64,000 bases of DNA from JAJECS01 sp965243625 (GCA_965243625.1 CBDEVI010000002.1:930001-994000); one strand, 5' to 3'; counted from the stretch's first letter, positions 7,799 to 16,253 are shown. The notes: generated by a model from the sequence alone, not told the origin. Translations and numbers: made by a program.

Positions 7799-8647
7799 AT
7801 GCGCCATCCGCCGGCCGATCTGACGCCGCCCACCATAGCCGCGCTGGGCGCCGCGCTGGCAAAGGCCCGTTACGTGCGAATCGTCGGCAGGCAGAGCCTG
7901 GCCTCGCGCACGCCGCCGGCTCCGCCAAGCGCGCTGACGGTCTCGACCGCTGCTCTCACCGAACTCCAGATCGAGCCGCTCGACTTGATCGCGCGCGTTC
8001 AGGCGGGCGTGACGCTGGCCGACTTTCAGCAGAGCCTCAGCGAGCATGGTCTGCTGTGGCCGGTCGAGCGGCTGGAGCCGGGCGGGACCGTGGGCGGGCT
8101 GATCGCGTCCGGTCGCGGATCGGCGGTGCGGGTCGCGGACGCCCCCGCGCGTCGCTGGATCCTGGGGGCCACGGTCGTGCTGGCCTCGGGCGAGGCCGTT
8201 CAGGTCGGCGGCGCGACGGTGAAGTTCTCGGCCGGCTATGGACTCACCCACGCCATGTGGGGCTCTGGCGGACGCCTGGGCGCGATTGCCGAGGTGACGT
8301 TGCGCCTGCGCCACGCCGTGCCGGGGGATTCGACCAGCGCCGGCCCGCGCCCGGAAGTTCGCCAGGTGCTCGAATCGCCCCATGAGGTGCGGGCCGAGGA
8401 ATCGCCGTCCGGATGGGATGCGGCCGAGTGGGAAGCGATCGCACCCGCGATGCCACGGGTCGTCAGCGCCGGCGGCGCCCGCGCCCTGATTGGCTGTCCC
8501 GACCGCGACACGGCGAATGCGCTGACGGCCGCGATTCAGGGCCGCGGCGGCTGGGCGGCCATCGACCGCCCAGCGGAGACCGCGCAGCCATCGGAGGCCT
8601 GGAAACCGCTCAGAGACGCGCTCGATCCCGAGCGACGGCTCGTTTAG
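7799..8647 (+). CDS. GlcE-like FAD-binding (PCMH-type) oxidoreductase subunit
   Basis: A 282-residue flavoprotein with a PCMH-type FAD-binding domain: VQAGVTLADFQQSL, then PGGTVGGLIASGRGS, then a VKFSAGYGLTHAMWGSGGRLG segment and a C-terminal LRDALDPERRLV as in glycolate oxidase subunit E. It is shorter than a typical GlcE (about 350 residues), and neither GlcD nor the iron-sulfur subunit GlcF is adjacent, so partners must lie elsewhere. It probably oxidises a 2-hydroxyacid as part of a complex, which is inference. Confidence 0.82.
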   Translation: MRHPPADLTPPTIAALGAALAKARYVRIVGRQSLASRTPPAPPSALTVSTAALTELQIEPLDLIARVQAGVTLADFQQSLSEHGLLWPVERLEPGGTVGGLIASGRGSAVRVADAPARRWILGATVVLASGEAVQVGGATVKFSAGYGLTHAMWGSGGRLGAIAEVTLRLRHAVPGDSTSAGPRPEVRQVLESPHEVRAEESPSGWDAAEWEAIAPAMPRVVSAGGARALIGCPDRDTANALTAAIQGRGGWAAIDRPAETAQPSEAWKPLRDALDPERRLV

Positions 8648-8684
8648 CCGCGCCGCGTCGAGGCTCGCCTATACTGGCGGCCAT

Positions 8685-8761
<77 letters not shown>

Positions 8762-8810
8762 GTCAGAATGGCTGTTGACGTGTTTGCCGGGGTGGTGGCG
8801 GGGTGATGGT

Positions 8811-9842
8811 GTGAAAGCACTCGATGCTGCTGCCGCAGTCCTGCAAGAATTCGACGGACCGCTGCACTATCGCGAGATCACCAAGCAGATTCTGGAACGC
8901 GAACTATGGACCACTGCGGGAAAGACGCCTTGGGAAACGGTAAATGCGCGGCTCTCTGAGGACATAAAGGCCGGCGGCTCGGCTTCTCGCTTCGTTCGCA
9001 CCGCTCCCGGCTGTTTCGCGCTGAATCAGGCTGTTGCCGAAGAGACGCAGGCGGCCGGAAATCAAGGCGCCTGGGACCTGATTCCGACGGATGCCACCGC
9101 CGCCAGCTTGTCCTTCACCAATGCGGCGGAACAGATTCTGAGCGAGTCTGGCGGCCAGGAGCCACTGCACTACGCGGAGATTACGCAACGCGCCCTCGAT
9201 CAGGGGCTGATACGCACCGAAGGTCGGACGCCGGACGCCACGATGTACTCGATGATCTTGACGGAAGTCCGGCGGCACGAAGCGCGCGGTGACTCGCCCC
9301 GCTTCGTTCAGCACGGCCGCGGCATGGTCGGCTTGACTGCCTGGCTGCCCATTGAGGTGGCTGGGCTGATCGAGGAAAGAAACAGCGAAGTACGAAGAGC
9401 ACTGCTTGACCGCGCACGCAGCGTTTCCCCAACTGATTTCGAAAACCTAATTGGGCAGCTTCTAGTGGCTATGGGTTTTGCGAATGTCGAAGTGACGAAC
9501 ACTTCCCGCGACGGTGGCATCGACGTCCGGGGCACCCTGATCGATAGCGATTCGGTGCGGATTCGCATGGCCGTGCAGGTCAAGCGCTGGAAAGGCAATG
9601 TGCAGACGCCGGTGGTGCAGCAGGTGCGCGGGTCGTTGACCCCGCATGAGCAGGGACTGATCATCACAACAAGCGACTTTAGCCGTGGTGCGAAGGAAGA
9701 GGCGGAGCGTCCCAACGCTGCACCGGTGGCACTTATTGGTGGCGAGCAACTCGCCGCGCTCTTGGCCGAGCACCAGATCGGCGCGCGGGTCGAGAGCTAC
9801 GAGCTCTACACGCTTGATGAGGGCGTCGACGGCGGCAACTGA
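8811..9842 (+). CDS. Restriction-endonuclease-like protein: two HARE-HTH domains plus Mrr-type nuclease
   Basis: A 343-residue protein starting at GTG 8811, about 50 bases after tRNA-Pro. Two winged-helix HARE-HTH units are visible: residues 1-72 (LHYREITKQILERELW, then TPWETVNARLSEDI) and roughly 98-170 (LHYAEITQRALDQGLI, then TPDATMYSMILTEV). The C-terminus is an Mrr_cat PD-(D/E)XK fold: FENLIGQLLVAMGF, then DGGID and QVKRW with the catalytic Asp, Gln and Lys, then VQQVRGSL. HARE domains are thought to recognise modified or structured DNA, and Mrr enzymes cut methylated DNA. Methylation-dependent defence against foreign DNA is therefore the best guess. There is no methylase partner. Confidence 0.88.
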   Translation: MKALDAAAAVLQEFDGPLHYREITKQILERELWTTAGKTPWETVNARLSEDIKAGGSASRFVRTAPGCFALNQAVAEETQAAGNQGAWDLIPTDATAASLSFTNAAEQILSESGGQEPLHYAEITQRALDQGLIRTEGRTPDATMYSMILTEVRRHEARGDSPRFVQHGRGMVGLTAWLPIEVAGLIEERNSEVRRALLDRARSVSPTDFENLIGQLLVAMGFANVEVTNTSRDGGIDVRGTLIDSDSVRIRMAVQVKRWKGNVQTPVVQQVRGSLTPHEQGLIITTSDFSRGAKEEAERPNAAPVALIGGEQLAALLAEHQIGARVESYELYTLDEGVDGGN

Positions 9843-9886
9843 CGCCCTGATCGAACCGAGCTGACGCCCGGCTGCCGATCAGGCTT

Positions 9887-11434
9887 TCACCGGCCCAGCG
9901 CCTGCAGCACCACGTGGGCCGCATTGTGTCCCGGCGCGCCGGTCACTTCGCCGCCGGGGTGCGTGCCCGCGCCGCAGAGGTAGAGGCCCTCGATCGGCGT
10001 GCGGTAGTCGGACCATCCGGGCAGCGGCCGGCGCGACAGGATCTGCTGCGGAATGAGATCGATGTGCCGGATGTTGCCGTCGGTGAGGCCGATGCGCTCC
10101 TCGATGTCCTCCGGCGTCAGCAGGGTCCAATCGATAATCGCGTCCCTGAAGTTCGGGGCGTAGGCGGTCAGCTCGTCGATCAGCCACTCGCCAAACGGCT
10201 GGCGCATGTCCGACCATGAGCCGTCCTTGATGTGCGCCGGCACGAAGAAGACCCACATCGACAGGATGTGGCGGCCTTCAGGAGCAATCGTCGGGTCGTA
10301 GACGGTGGGAATCTGGACCTGGATGATCGGCGTGGTGGGCACGCGCCCGTGCTTGGCATCGCTCCAGCTGCGCTGAGGATTCTCTACCGACGGGCACAGA
10401 TTGATCATCGCCAGGTGCCTGGGGTCGTAGTCGTCGCCCAGATAGGCGGAAAAGTCGGGCAACTCGCGCAGCGCGCAGAGGAACTTTGCCGAGGCCGAAT
10501 CGGTCTTCAGCGCCTTGACCGCCTCGAGGAACTCCGGATCCAGGTCGGTTTCATCCAACAGCTTGAGATAGGTCCGCTTGGGATCCGCATTCGACAGCAC
10601 GACGTCGGCTTCGACCACTTCCCCATCGTGCAGCTGGACGCCCACGGCGCGGCCCCGGTCCACCAGAATGCGCTGCACCTCGGCGCCGGTCCTGATCGAC
10701 ACGCCGGACGCCTCGGCGGAGCGGGCCAGCGCCTGGGTGATGCCGCCCATGCCGCCGCGGACGATGCCGTAGTTCTCCGTGTCTTCCCGAAAGGCGCTGA
10801 ACCGGTAGAGCGCCGTGATGTAGGCACTGCCCGGCGCGCTGATGTCGCCCATGTCCCACGTGCTGGTGCCCATCGCCGCCCGCACCTGGTCCGAGACGAA
10901 ATAGTGCTCGATCAGCTCTCTGAACGGGACCGTCAGCAGGGTCTCGAGCAGCTCTTCTTCGCCCTCGCAGCGAAACCGCTCGGAAAGCTCGGCCAGCGAG
11001 GGCGGCGTGCGCAGGTAGTAGTCGCTGAGGATGCCGACGGCACGGTGCCAAAAGTCGGCCCAATCCATCCAAGCGTCGGCGTCCTGGGGCGATATCTTGC
11101 GGATCTCTTCCACCGTCTGCTCGTCGTCGTGCCAGAGCGTCAGGGCCGTGCCGTTGGGGTGGGGATGCACGCGCGATGGATCGATGGGATAGACGTGGAA
11201 ACCGTGGCGGCGCAGCTCGAGCTCGTCGATCACCTTCTGCTGCAGGATGTGGCAAACGTAGGAGCAGGTGGAGACGTTGAAGCCCGGAAACCACTCCTCG
11301 GTGACCGCCGCGCCGCCGACCACGTCCCGGCGCTCCAGGACCTGCACGTCCAGGCCGGCCCGCCCCAGGTAGCCAGCGGCGACGAGGCCGTTGTGTCCGG
11401 CGCCAACGATGACGATCCGCGTGTTCTCGGCCAT
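9887..11434 (-). CDS. Phytoene-desaturase/PYROXD2-like FAD-dependent oxidoreductase
   Basis: A 515-residue flavoprotein. The N-terminal dinucleotide-binding motif is RIVIVGAGHNGLVAAGYL and is followed by the ERRDVVGGAAVTEE region, as in the carotenoid desaturase/PYROXD2 family. The C-terminal FAD signature is IEGLYLCGAGTHPGGEVTGAPG. The closest recognisable group is PYROXD2-like proteins, not CrtI, because no other carotenoid genes are nearby. ATG at 11432-11434 is preceded by AAGGGG, so it is preferred over an ATG eight codons upstream. Substrate unknown. Confidence 0.9.
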   Translation of the reverse strand: MAENTRIVIVGAGHNGLVAAGYLGRAGLDVQVLERRDVVGGAAVTEEWFPGFNVSTCSYVCHILQQKVIDELELRRHGFHVYPIDPSRVHPHPNGTALTLWHDDEQTVEEIRKISPQDADAWMDWADFWHRAVGILSDYYLRTPPSLAELSERFRCEGEEELLETLLTVPFRELIEHYFVSDQVRAAMGTSTWDMGDISAPGSAYITALYRFSAFREDTENYGIVRGGMGGITQALARSAEASGVSIRTGAEVQRILVDRGRAVGVQLHDGEVVEADVVLSNADPKRTYLKLLDETDLDPEFLEAVKALKTDSASAKFLCALRELPDFSAYLGDDYDPRHLAMINLCPSVENPQRSWSDAKHGRVPTTPIIQVQIPTVYDPTIAPEGRHILSMWVFFVPAHIKDGSWSDMRQPFGEWLIDELTAYAPNFRDAIIDWTLLTPEDIEERIGLTDGNIRHIDLIPQQILSRRPLPGWSDYRTPIEGLYLCGAGTHPGGEVTGAPGHNAAHVVLQALGR

Positions 11435-11671
11435 GATTAGCCCCTTGCACCGCGGCAACAGCTACAGCCTAAGGCAACAGGCGGATTCCGGGCGGATTAT
11501 CTCCTGGCCTCCCAAGCCGATGTCGCTCGAAAAGCGCAAGGGCCGGGCGATGTCTCGCAGTCGACGCTAACCTGCCGCTGGTATAGCCCGGCGGCAACGG
11601 ATCTGCGGAATGATGAGGAAGCACTTTCGATCCTCCGGCCATTGCTCCTCGATCCCGGCGCCGCTCACACG

Positions 11672-12490
11672 ATGACCGCCAAGCCTGAGTGCATGTCGGC
11701 CCAATTGCGCGAGCAGTACTCGGACACGTCGCGCCTGAAGACGCGCATCGAGGCCCACCGGCGCTTCTCCGAGCGGGCCGATTCATTCGTGAGCTGGGTG
11801 GTTGATGGCCTCGACGTCGGATCCGGCGACTTCGTGCTGGACGCGGGTTGCGGCTACGGGGCGTGCTTCGATGAGCTGCGGCGGCGCGGCGCTCGGATCA
11901 TCGGCATCGACCGCTCGGCGGCGATGGTGGGAAAGGCCCCGCAGCCCGGTTGCACAGGGTCTCCGTTGGGCCTTGGCGTCGGTGGTCTCCAGGCACTTCC
12001 CATCTCTGACGGGGCTATGGATCGCGTCCTTGCCCACTACGTGCTCTTTCACGTGCCGGATCCGGCGCTGGCCCTGCACGAGATTCGGCGCGTGCTCGCA
12101 CCGGGGGGCCGAGCCGTGCTCACGACCAACGCCTCGGACAGCCAGGCGGTGCTGATCGAGCTGCACAGACTGGCCGCGCGGGCGGCGGGCTTCACACCGC
12201 GTCCGCGGCGCACGCAGCGGTTCACCGAGCTGGACGAGCCCCTCGTCGCCGCCGAATTCGCGCAATGCCGGCTCGACACCTGGGACGATGCCTTCCTGTT
12301 TCCGACCGCGGACGACGCGTTGCGCTATTACGCGACGGGGCCAATTGACGCCATCGCCGACCGCCCCGCCGACAACAGCCACCGCGCCGCGATCACGGCG
12401 AAGATGACCGATCTGATCCAGCGCGAAATCGACCGCCATGGCGTGCTGCGCGTGCCCAAGCGCGCAATCCGCTTCACGGTGCAGCGCTGA
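11672..12490 (+). CDS. Class I SAM-dependent methyltransferase
   Basis: A 272-residue protein with a Rossmann methyltransferase core: motif I VLDAGCGYGACFDEL, post-I acidic residue in IIGIDRS, motif IV-like DRVLAHYVLFHVPD and the post-motif LHEIRRVLAPGGRAVLTT. It belongs to the Methyltransf_11/25 group, which covers small-molecule and lipid methylation. Start uncertain: ATG 11672 and ATG 11693 are both possible, neither with a strong ribosome site. About 210 bases upstream (11459-11671) hold no other recognisable feature. Confidence 0.88.
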   Translation: MTAKPECMSAQLREQYSDTSRLKTRIEAHRRFSERADSFVSWVVDGLDVGSGDFVLDAGCGYGACFDELRRRGARIIGIDRSAAMVGKAPQPGCTGSPLGLGVGGLQALPISDGAMDRVLAHYVLFHVPDPALALHEIRRVLAPGGRAVLTTNASDSQAVLIELHRLAARAAGFTPRPRRTQRFTELDEPLVAAEFAQCRLDTWDDAFLFPTADDALRYYATGPIDAIADRPADNSHRAAITAKMTDLIQREIDRHGVLRVPKRAIRFTVQR

Positions 12491-12530
12491 CCCGCTGTAG
12501 CATGGGGCAGCGTCACCTCGGGGATGTTAT

Positions 12531-13004
12531 GTGAAGTACACCTGCAAGCTGGTCATCAATCTGCCGCGCGACCGGATGGTCGAGCTGTTCGACGATCCCA
12601 ACAACATGCTCAAGTGGATGGAAGGCCTGCAGAGCTTCGAGCACGTCAGCGGCACGCCCGGAGAGCCTGGCGCCACGTCGCGTCTGACCTTCGCGCGGGA
12701 CGACGGCACGACGTTCGAAATGATCGAAACGCTGACGCGCTACAACCTGCCGGACGAGATCAGCGGGACCTACGAGACCGAGGGCGTGCGGAACGAAATC
12801 GAGAATTGGTTCGTCGAAGACGGCGCCAACGCCACCCAGTGGATCGCGCACAACGTCTTCGAGTTCGGCGGCTTCATGCGCATCGCGGCATGGTTCATGC
12901 GACCGCTGTTCAAGCGGCAGTCGCTCAAGATCATGGAGTCGTTCAAGGTCTTCGCGGAGAGCACCGCCCTGGCGTCGGAGGACACGTCGGACGGCGACGA
13001 GTAG
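12531..13004 (+). CDS. SRPBCC family protein
   Basis: A 157-residue START-like protein: KYTCKLVINLPRDRMVELFDD strand-helix opening, SRLTFARDDGTTFEMIETLTR strands, and a final amphipathic helix MRPLFKRQSLKIMESFKVFAE. The GTG start at 12531 follows GGGG by 7 bases. It lies 40 bases after the methyltransferase gene and is probably co-transcribed. It is the second SRPBCC protein in the window but clearly different from the one at 787. Ligand unknown. Confidence 0.85.
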   Translation: MKYTCKLVINLPRDRMVELFDDPNNMLKWMEGLQSFEHVSGTPGEPGATSRLTFARDDGTTFEMIETLTRYNLPDEISGTYETEGVRNEIENWFVEDGANATQWIAHNVFEFGGFMRIAAWFMRPLFKRQSLKIMESFKVFAESTALASEDTSDGDE

Positions 13005-13027
13005 GGGCCTCGGCGGTCTCAGCGAAT

Positions 13028-13049
13028 CCCACGCTGCGCGCAGCGTGGG
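13028..13049. terminator. 22-base perfect palindrome downstream of SRPBCC gene
   Basis: CCCACGCTGCGCGCAGCGTGGG is a perfect palindrome 24 bases after the SRPBCC stop and is followed by CCACCGG. The same GGGCCACCGG tail follows the hairpin at 40973-40994, so this may also be a dispersed repeat. It likely forms the 3' end of the methyltransferase-SRPBCC transcript; no U tract. Confidence 0.6.
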
Positions 13050-13151
13050 CCACCGGATTGCAATCTCCTGTCAGAATTGCGCACCGGATGGGCGCCGCAG
13101 AGAGCTTCGCGCGACTGCAAGCGGCCGTTACCGAATGATGAGGTGGGCGGA

Positions 13152-14072
13152 ATGAATGGTGCAGACCTGAGCAAGCTGACGAGTGTGAACCTGCGGGATG
13201 CGTGGGCACACGAGGCGCAGGACTTCACTCCGTGGCTCGCAGACAACCTGGATCGACTCGCCGAGGAACTGGGTGTCGACCTGGAGTTGGAAAACAAAGA
13301 GGTATATGTCGAGGGGTATTGGGCGGACATCGTGGCTAAGGTTCCCCAAGATGGCACTCGAGTGCTCATCGAAAACCAGTTGGAGGTCGCCGATCTCCAG
13401 CACCTGGGACAAGTCTTGACCTACTTGGCGGGACTGAAGGCGCAGATCGCCGTATGGGTCGCCAAGGAATTCGACGACGCCCAGCTTTCGGTGATCCGCT
13501 GGCTGAACGATCACACGGTGGACCCGTTCGCGTTCTTTGCGATCCGCGTCCGCGTTGTCCAGATCGGGGATTCGCCGCTCGCGCCGGTATTCGACGTGCT
13601 GGAGCGTCCCAACGAATGGGACCGCCAAGTTCAGCAGGTCAGCCGCGAGGGCGAACTGAGCAAGACCGGTAGGTTTCGGCGCGACTTCTGGACCTACTTC
13701 GCCTCGCGAGTTCCGGAGGCACCTGGACTACGGCCGGAATACGCGGGCAGCAACGTATGGCACTCGGTCGACGGGGTAGATGTCCAAATCTCTCAGTACC
13801 TTGCGTATGACTCCGTCGGCATCTATCTCGTCGGAAGCTGGGGCGAGTCGATGGCCGATGCCTCACCTCGAATTGATCCCTACGTAGCGGCGCTCAGGTC
13901 GAAGCTCAACGACAATAGTTTCAGAGACGATCCATCCCGCAACCATCGGTGCGTTAGCCATCTGAGAATCGATGCGCACGACCAGAACAACTGGGATCGA
14001 ATGGTGGACTGGCTGGACGCGCGACGGCAGACGTATGAACAGGTACTTCGGAGTGACCCAGTCTCAATCTAG
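13152..14072 (+). CDS. DUF4268 / PD-(D/E)XK nuclease-like protein
   Basis: A 306-residue protein. The N-terminal half has the nuclease-like pattern of this family: LELENKEVYVEGYWADIVA, then TRVLIENQLEVADLQHLGQ (the acidic residue and Gln of a PD-(D/E)XK core) and LKAQIAVWVAKEF. The C-terminal half is the DUF4268 region (FWTYFASRVPE onward, ending NWDRMVDWLDARRQTYEQ). Such proteins occur in mobile or defence neighbourhoods, but no mechanism is established. ATG at 13152. Its TAG stop shares a CTAG with the stop of the opposing gene at 14069. Confidence 0.85.
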   Translation: MNGADLSKLTSVNLRDAWAHEAQDFTPWLADNLDRLAEELGVDLELENKEVYVEGYWADIVAKVPQDGTRVLIENQLEVADLQHLGQVLTYLAGLKAQIAVWVAKEFDDAQLSVIRWLNDHTVDPFAFFAIRVRVVQIGDSPLAPVFDVLERPNEWDRQVQQVSREGELSKTGRFRRDFWTYFASRVPEAPGLRPEYAGSNVWHSVDGVDVQISQYLAYDSVGIYLVGSWGESMADASPRIDPYVAALRSKLNDNSFRDDPSRNHRCVSHLRIDAHDQNNWDRMVDWLDARRQTYEQVLRSDPVSI

Positions 14073-14302
14073 TGGGATTCGCTTAGCCAATCCCGACGTG
14101 ATGGCGTGCGGTTGGAGCGCTGGGCGTCAAGGTCACCTTCCCAGCCGCTCCCTCGAAGCGCGCGGGCCTCGCTAATGGAAAGCGGCTCGGCCGCCAGCGT
14201 CCTCAAGGCGTAGTTGATGGCCGCGCGCTTGGTTGAGAGGCGATAGCGCCGCATCACTTCGGCGCAGGCGTGGTCGTCGAGGTCGACGGAAATGTCTGAC
14301 AT
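14069..14302 (-). CDS. Orphan VapB-type antitoxin
   Basis: A 77-residue VapB antitoxin of the DUF2191 type: short N-terminal strand (ISVDLDD), a helix ending RLSTKRAAINYALRTLA, and the hallmark RALRGSGWEGDLDAQR, which normally wraps a PIN toxin. No PIN gene follows; after the hallmark the protein ends in a basic tail (RSNRTPSRRDWLSESH) and meets the DUF4268 gene tail to tail. It is either an orphan or has lost its toxin. ATG at 14300-14302 is preferred to one five codons upstream. Confidence 0.75.
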   Translation of the reverse strand: MSDISVDLDDHACAEVMRRYRLSTKRAAINYALRTLAAEPLSISEARALRGSGWEGDLDAQRSNRTPSRRDWLSESH

Positions 14303-14336
14303 GCAGCGAAGGTACACGAAGGCGCGGCGAGCCCCT

Positions 14337-14362
14337 GGATTCCGGCCTCCGACGGAATGACG
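14337..14362. repeat. Interspersed palindromic repeat, ATTCCG type, copy 4
   Basis: GGATTCCGGCCTCCGACGGAATGACG. The outer six base pairs (ATTCCG / CGGAAT) are kept, while the inner pairs are broken by a CGA substitution. It lies between the orphan VapB gene and vapC. Confidence 0.75.
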
Positions 14363-14384
14363 AAGAGGTTAAGCGAGCTACTCG

Positions 14385-14810
14385 TCAGAGCGGATTGCGC
14401 CAGCGGAGGCCTGGAAAGCGGCTGAAGTCCGTGTCGGTGGAGTGCAGCTCCGCCTGGTATTCCATGGCCAGGGCGGCCAGGTGGGCGTCGGTCACGAGGT
14501 TGGCGCCGACGCCCGCGGCGTCGAGGCAGCGTCGGAACAGGGCGAGGTGATCCCGGCCGGGGTTCAGGGGAATGACATTGGGCACGCGGAACCACTCGTC
14601 CACGTAGCCCGCGGCCGTCGCCGGCGTTGTGGGATCCGCGAGCACTCTTGGATGGGTCATGAGCCGCACGAAGCTGGTGGACACCGCCCATGGCACCCCG
14701 ACCCGCTCCGTCCCGTTGAGCGACGATTCCCACCAGCGCCGCGCCGCGTCGTGGAAGGGCGCGCCGTCGTTGTAGGCGTAGATGAGCAGGTTCAGGTCCG
14801 GGACGATCAC
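14385..14810 (-). CDS. vapC: VapC-type PIN-domain ribonuclease toxin
   Basis: A 141-residue PIN protein. Acidic residues of the active site are visible: Asp5 in VPDLNLLIYA, Asp108 in LVTDAHLAALA, and Asp126/Asp128 in HSTDTDF. Between them is SFVRLMTHPRVL, typical of the VapC subgroup that cleaves RNA. The GTG start (14808-14810) overlaps the stop of the antitoxin gene by four bases (GTGA), so the toxin is translated only after the antitoxin. Catalytic residues appear intact, so it is probably active. Confidence 0.93.
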   Translation of the reverse strand: MIVPDLNLLIYAYNDGAPFHDAARRWWESSLNGTERVGVPWAVSTSFVRLMTHPRVLADPTTPATAAGYVDEWFRVPNVIPLNPGRDHLALFRRCLDAAGVGANLVTDAHLAALAMEYQAELHSTDTDFSRFPGLRWRNPL

Positions 14811-15064
14811 TCGGCGTCCCGGCCGATGAACTCCTGCGTCTCCAACTCGTCGTTGAGCTGATTGAGCTTGAGCGGATCCACGCCGGGACGGAATCCACCG
14901 TGGAGCGGCTTGATTCGATAGGCCGGGCGCTCCTCGCCGGCCGCGGGTGACATCCCCCGGCGCAAGGTGTCGTTCACGACCTGCTTGAATGGACGGTTCC
15001 GAAGCCGGGCCTGCTCACGCAGGAAGTCGGCGACGTCGGCGTCGAGCGTCAACGTGGTTCGCAT
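14807..15064 (-). CDS. vapB: VapB-type ribbon-helix-helix antitoxin
   Basis: An 85-residue protein. MRTTLTLDADVADFLREQAR and FKQVVNDTLRRGM form a ribbon-helix-helix DNA-binding fold; the C-terminal half (YRIKPLHGGFRPGVDPLKLNQLNDEL) would bind and inhibit VapC. ATG at 15062-15064 lies only two bases from a 16-base palindrome, so there is no space for a Shine-Dalgarno site and the message is predicted to be leaderless. Autoregulation of vapBC through the palindrome is expected from the family. Confidence 0.93.
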   Translation of the reverse strand: MRTTLTLDADVADFLREQARLRNRPFKQVVNDTLRRGMSPAAGEERPAYRIKPLHGGFRPGVDPLKLNQLNDELETQEFIGRDAE

Positions 15065-15066
15065 AG

Positions 15067-15099
15067 AGACATCATGATGTCTAAGTTGATTGATGTCAA
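15067..15099 (-). promoter_or_regulatory. vapBC promoter and palindromic operator
   Basis: On the minus strand, -35 TTGACA (15099-15094), a 17-base spacer and -10 CATGAT (15076-15071) place the start of transcription at about 15064-15065, on or next to the vapB ATG. The perfect palindrome AGACATCATGATGTCT (15067-15082) covers the -10. A further half-site TGATGTC recurs at 15091-15097. This geometry fits repression by the VapBC complex. Confidence 0.72.
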
Positions 15100-15194
15100 G
15101 ATGTGCACAGCCGGCCGCGCCGCGAACGCCGAGCCCTGCGACGCCAATGCCGGACCCGCCAACCTCCGCGGGCTGGGGGCAACGGACACAATTG

Positions 15195-15224
15195 TTGACC
15201 TATGCAACTTTAGTATTGAATACT
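15195..15224 (+). promoter_or_regulatory. Promoter with palindrome upstream of the metal transporter operon
   Basis: TTGACC (15195-15200), 18-base spacer, AATACT (15219-15224) form a plausible sigma-70-type promoter in a locally AT-rich patch about 40 bases before the transporter genes. The -10 is half of a perfect inverted repeat AGTATT-G-AATACT (15212-15224), a likely operator. A metal-responsive regulator of DtxR/MntR or Fur type is the obvious candidate, but the palindrome does not match a consensus I know with certainty. Confidence 0.6.
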
Positions 15225-15263
15225 TTGACTTAACGGCTCGATTAGTGAAACCATTGCGCGCCG

Positions 15264-16253
15264 ATGTTGCCTCTGGGGATGGGTCCGGTGGGTTCGAGAG
15301 CCGTCCGAACGGCGCTTGTTTGTTGCCTGATTGGGAGCCTGGCCACCGTCCTGCTCTTCCCTGTCGCCTGCAATGGCGGCACTCCGGCGACCGATAGCGC
15401 TGACGGCCGTGCGCTGCGCGTAGTGGCCACGATCGGGCAGATCGCCGACGCCGTGCGCCGGGTGGGCGGGGACGCTGTGGACGTGCACGCCCTGATGGGG
15501 CCCGGCGTCGATCCCCACCTGTACCGCGCCAGCGAGAGCGACATCACCCGTCTCGAATCGGCCGACGCCGTGTTCTGGAACGGCCTGCACCTCGAGGCAG
15601 GCATGACCGGCGTCCTGGAACGCATGGAGGACCTGGGGGTGCGGTCGGTGCGCGTGACCGACGGCATCGACCGCGGTCAGCTGTTGGCGCCGCCCGAGTT
15701 CGAGGGCGCCTACGACCCGCACGTGTGGTTCGACCTGGGCCTGTGGACGGTCGTGGTTGCGAGCGTCCGTGACGCCTTGGTCGCCATGGACCCCGATCGA
15801 GCGGCGACCTATCGCGCCAACGCCAAGGCCTACATCGCCGAAATCGAAGACCTGGACGCTTATGTCACCGAGCAGGCCGACACGCTGGATGCGGACATCC
15901 GCGCCCTGGTCACCGCCCACGATGCGTTCAACTACTTCGCCCGGCGCTACGGATTCGAGGTGCGGGGCCTCCAGGGCATCAGCACCGAGAGCGAGGCGAG
16001 CACCGCCGACGTGCAGGACCTGGCCCGGTTCATCAGCGACCGCGGAATTCGCGCCGTCTTCATCGAGTCTTCGGTGCCCGATCAGGGCGTGCAGGCCGTC
16101 ATCGAAGCCGCGGGCGCGCGCGGGCACACAGTGGTCGTCGGCGGCGAGATCTACTCCGATGCCATGGGCGCCGCGGGCACGCCGGAAGGCACCTACCTGG
16201 GCATGATTCGCCACAACATCGACACGATTGTCAGCGGACTGACGGGCGAATGA
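15264..16253 (+). CDS. TroA/ZnuA-type metal ABC transporter substrate-binding lipoprotein
   Basis: A 329-residue cluster-A-I binding protein. N-terminal signal with lipobox (LFPVAC, Cys36) predicts a lipid anchor. Metal ligands by comparison with TroA: His86 (GVDPHLY), His154 (DPHVWFD), His220 (TAHDAFNYF) and Asp300 (GEIYSDAMG). His-His-His-Asp is the TroA pattern, which binds Zn and Mn, whereas Mn-only relatives have Glu at the third position. LQGISTESEAS and FIESSVPDQGVQAV are also family motifs. No His-rich loop as in ZnuA is present. The start is uncertain (ATG 15264, ATG 15279 or GTG 15288). Confidence 0.92.
   Translation: MLPLGMGPVGSRAVRTALVCCLIGSLATVLLFPVACNGGTPATDSADGRALRVVATIGQIADAVRRVGGDAVDVHALMGPGVDPHLYRASESDITRLESADAVFWNGLHLEAGMTGVLERMEDLGVRSVRVTDGIDRGQLLAPPEFEGAYDPHVWFDLGLWTVVVASVRDALVAMDPDRAATYRANAKAYIAEIEDLDAYVTEQADTLDADIRALVTAHDAFNYFARRYGFEVRGLQGISTESEASTADVQDLARFISDRGIRAVFIESSVPDQGVQAVIEAAGARGHTVVVGGEIYSDAMGAAGTPEGTYLGMIRHNIDTIVSGLTGE

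Noticed and set aside
10232..11440. 402-codon plus-strand open frame
   Set aside because: Antisense to the PYROXD2-like gene, with HRRQ-rich low-complexity composition typical of high-GC shadow frames.
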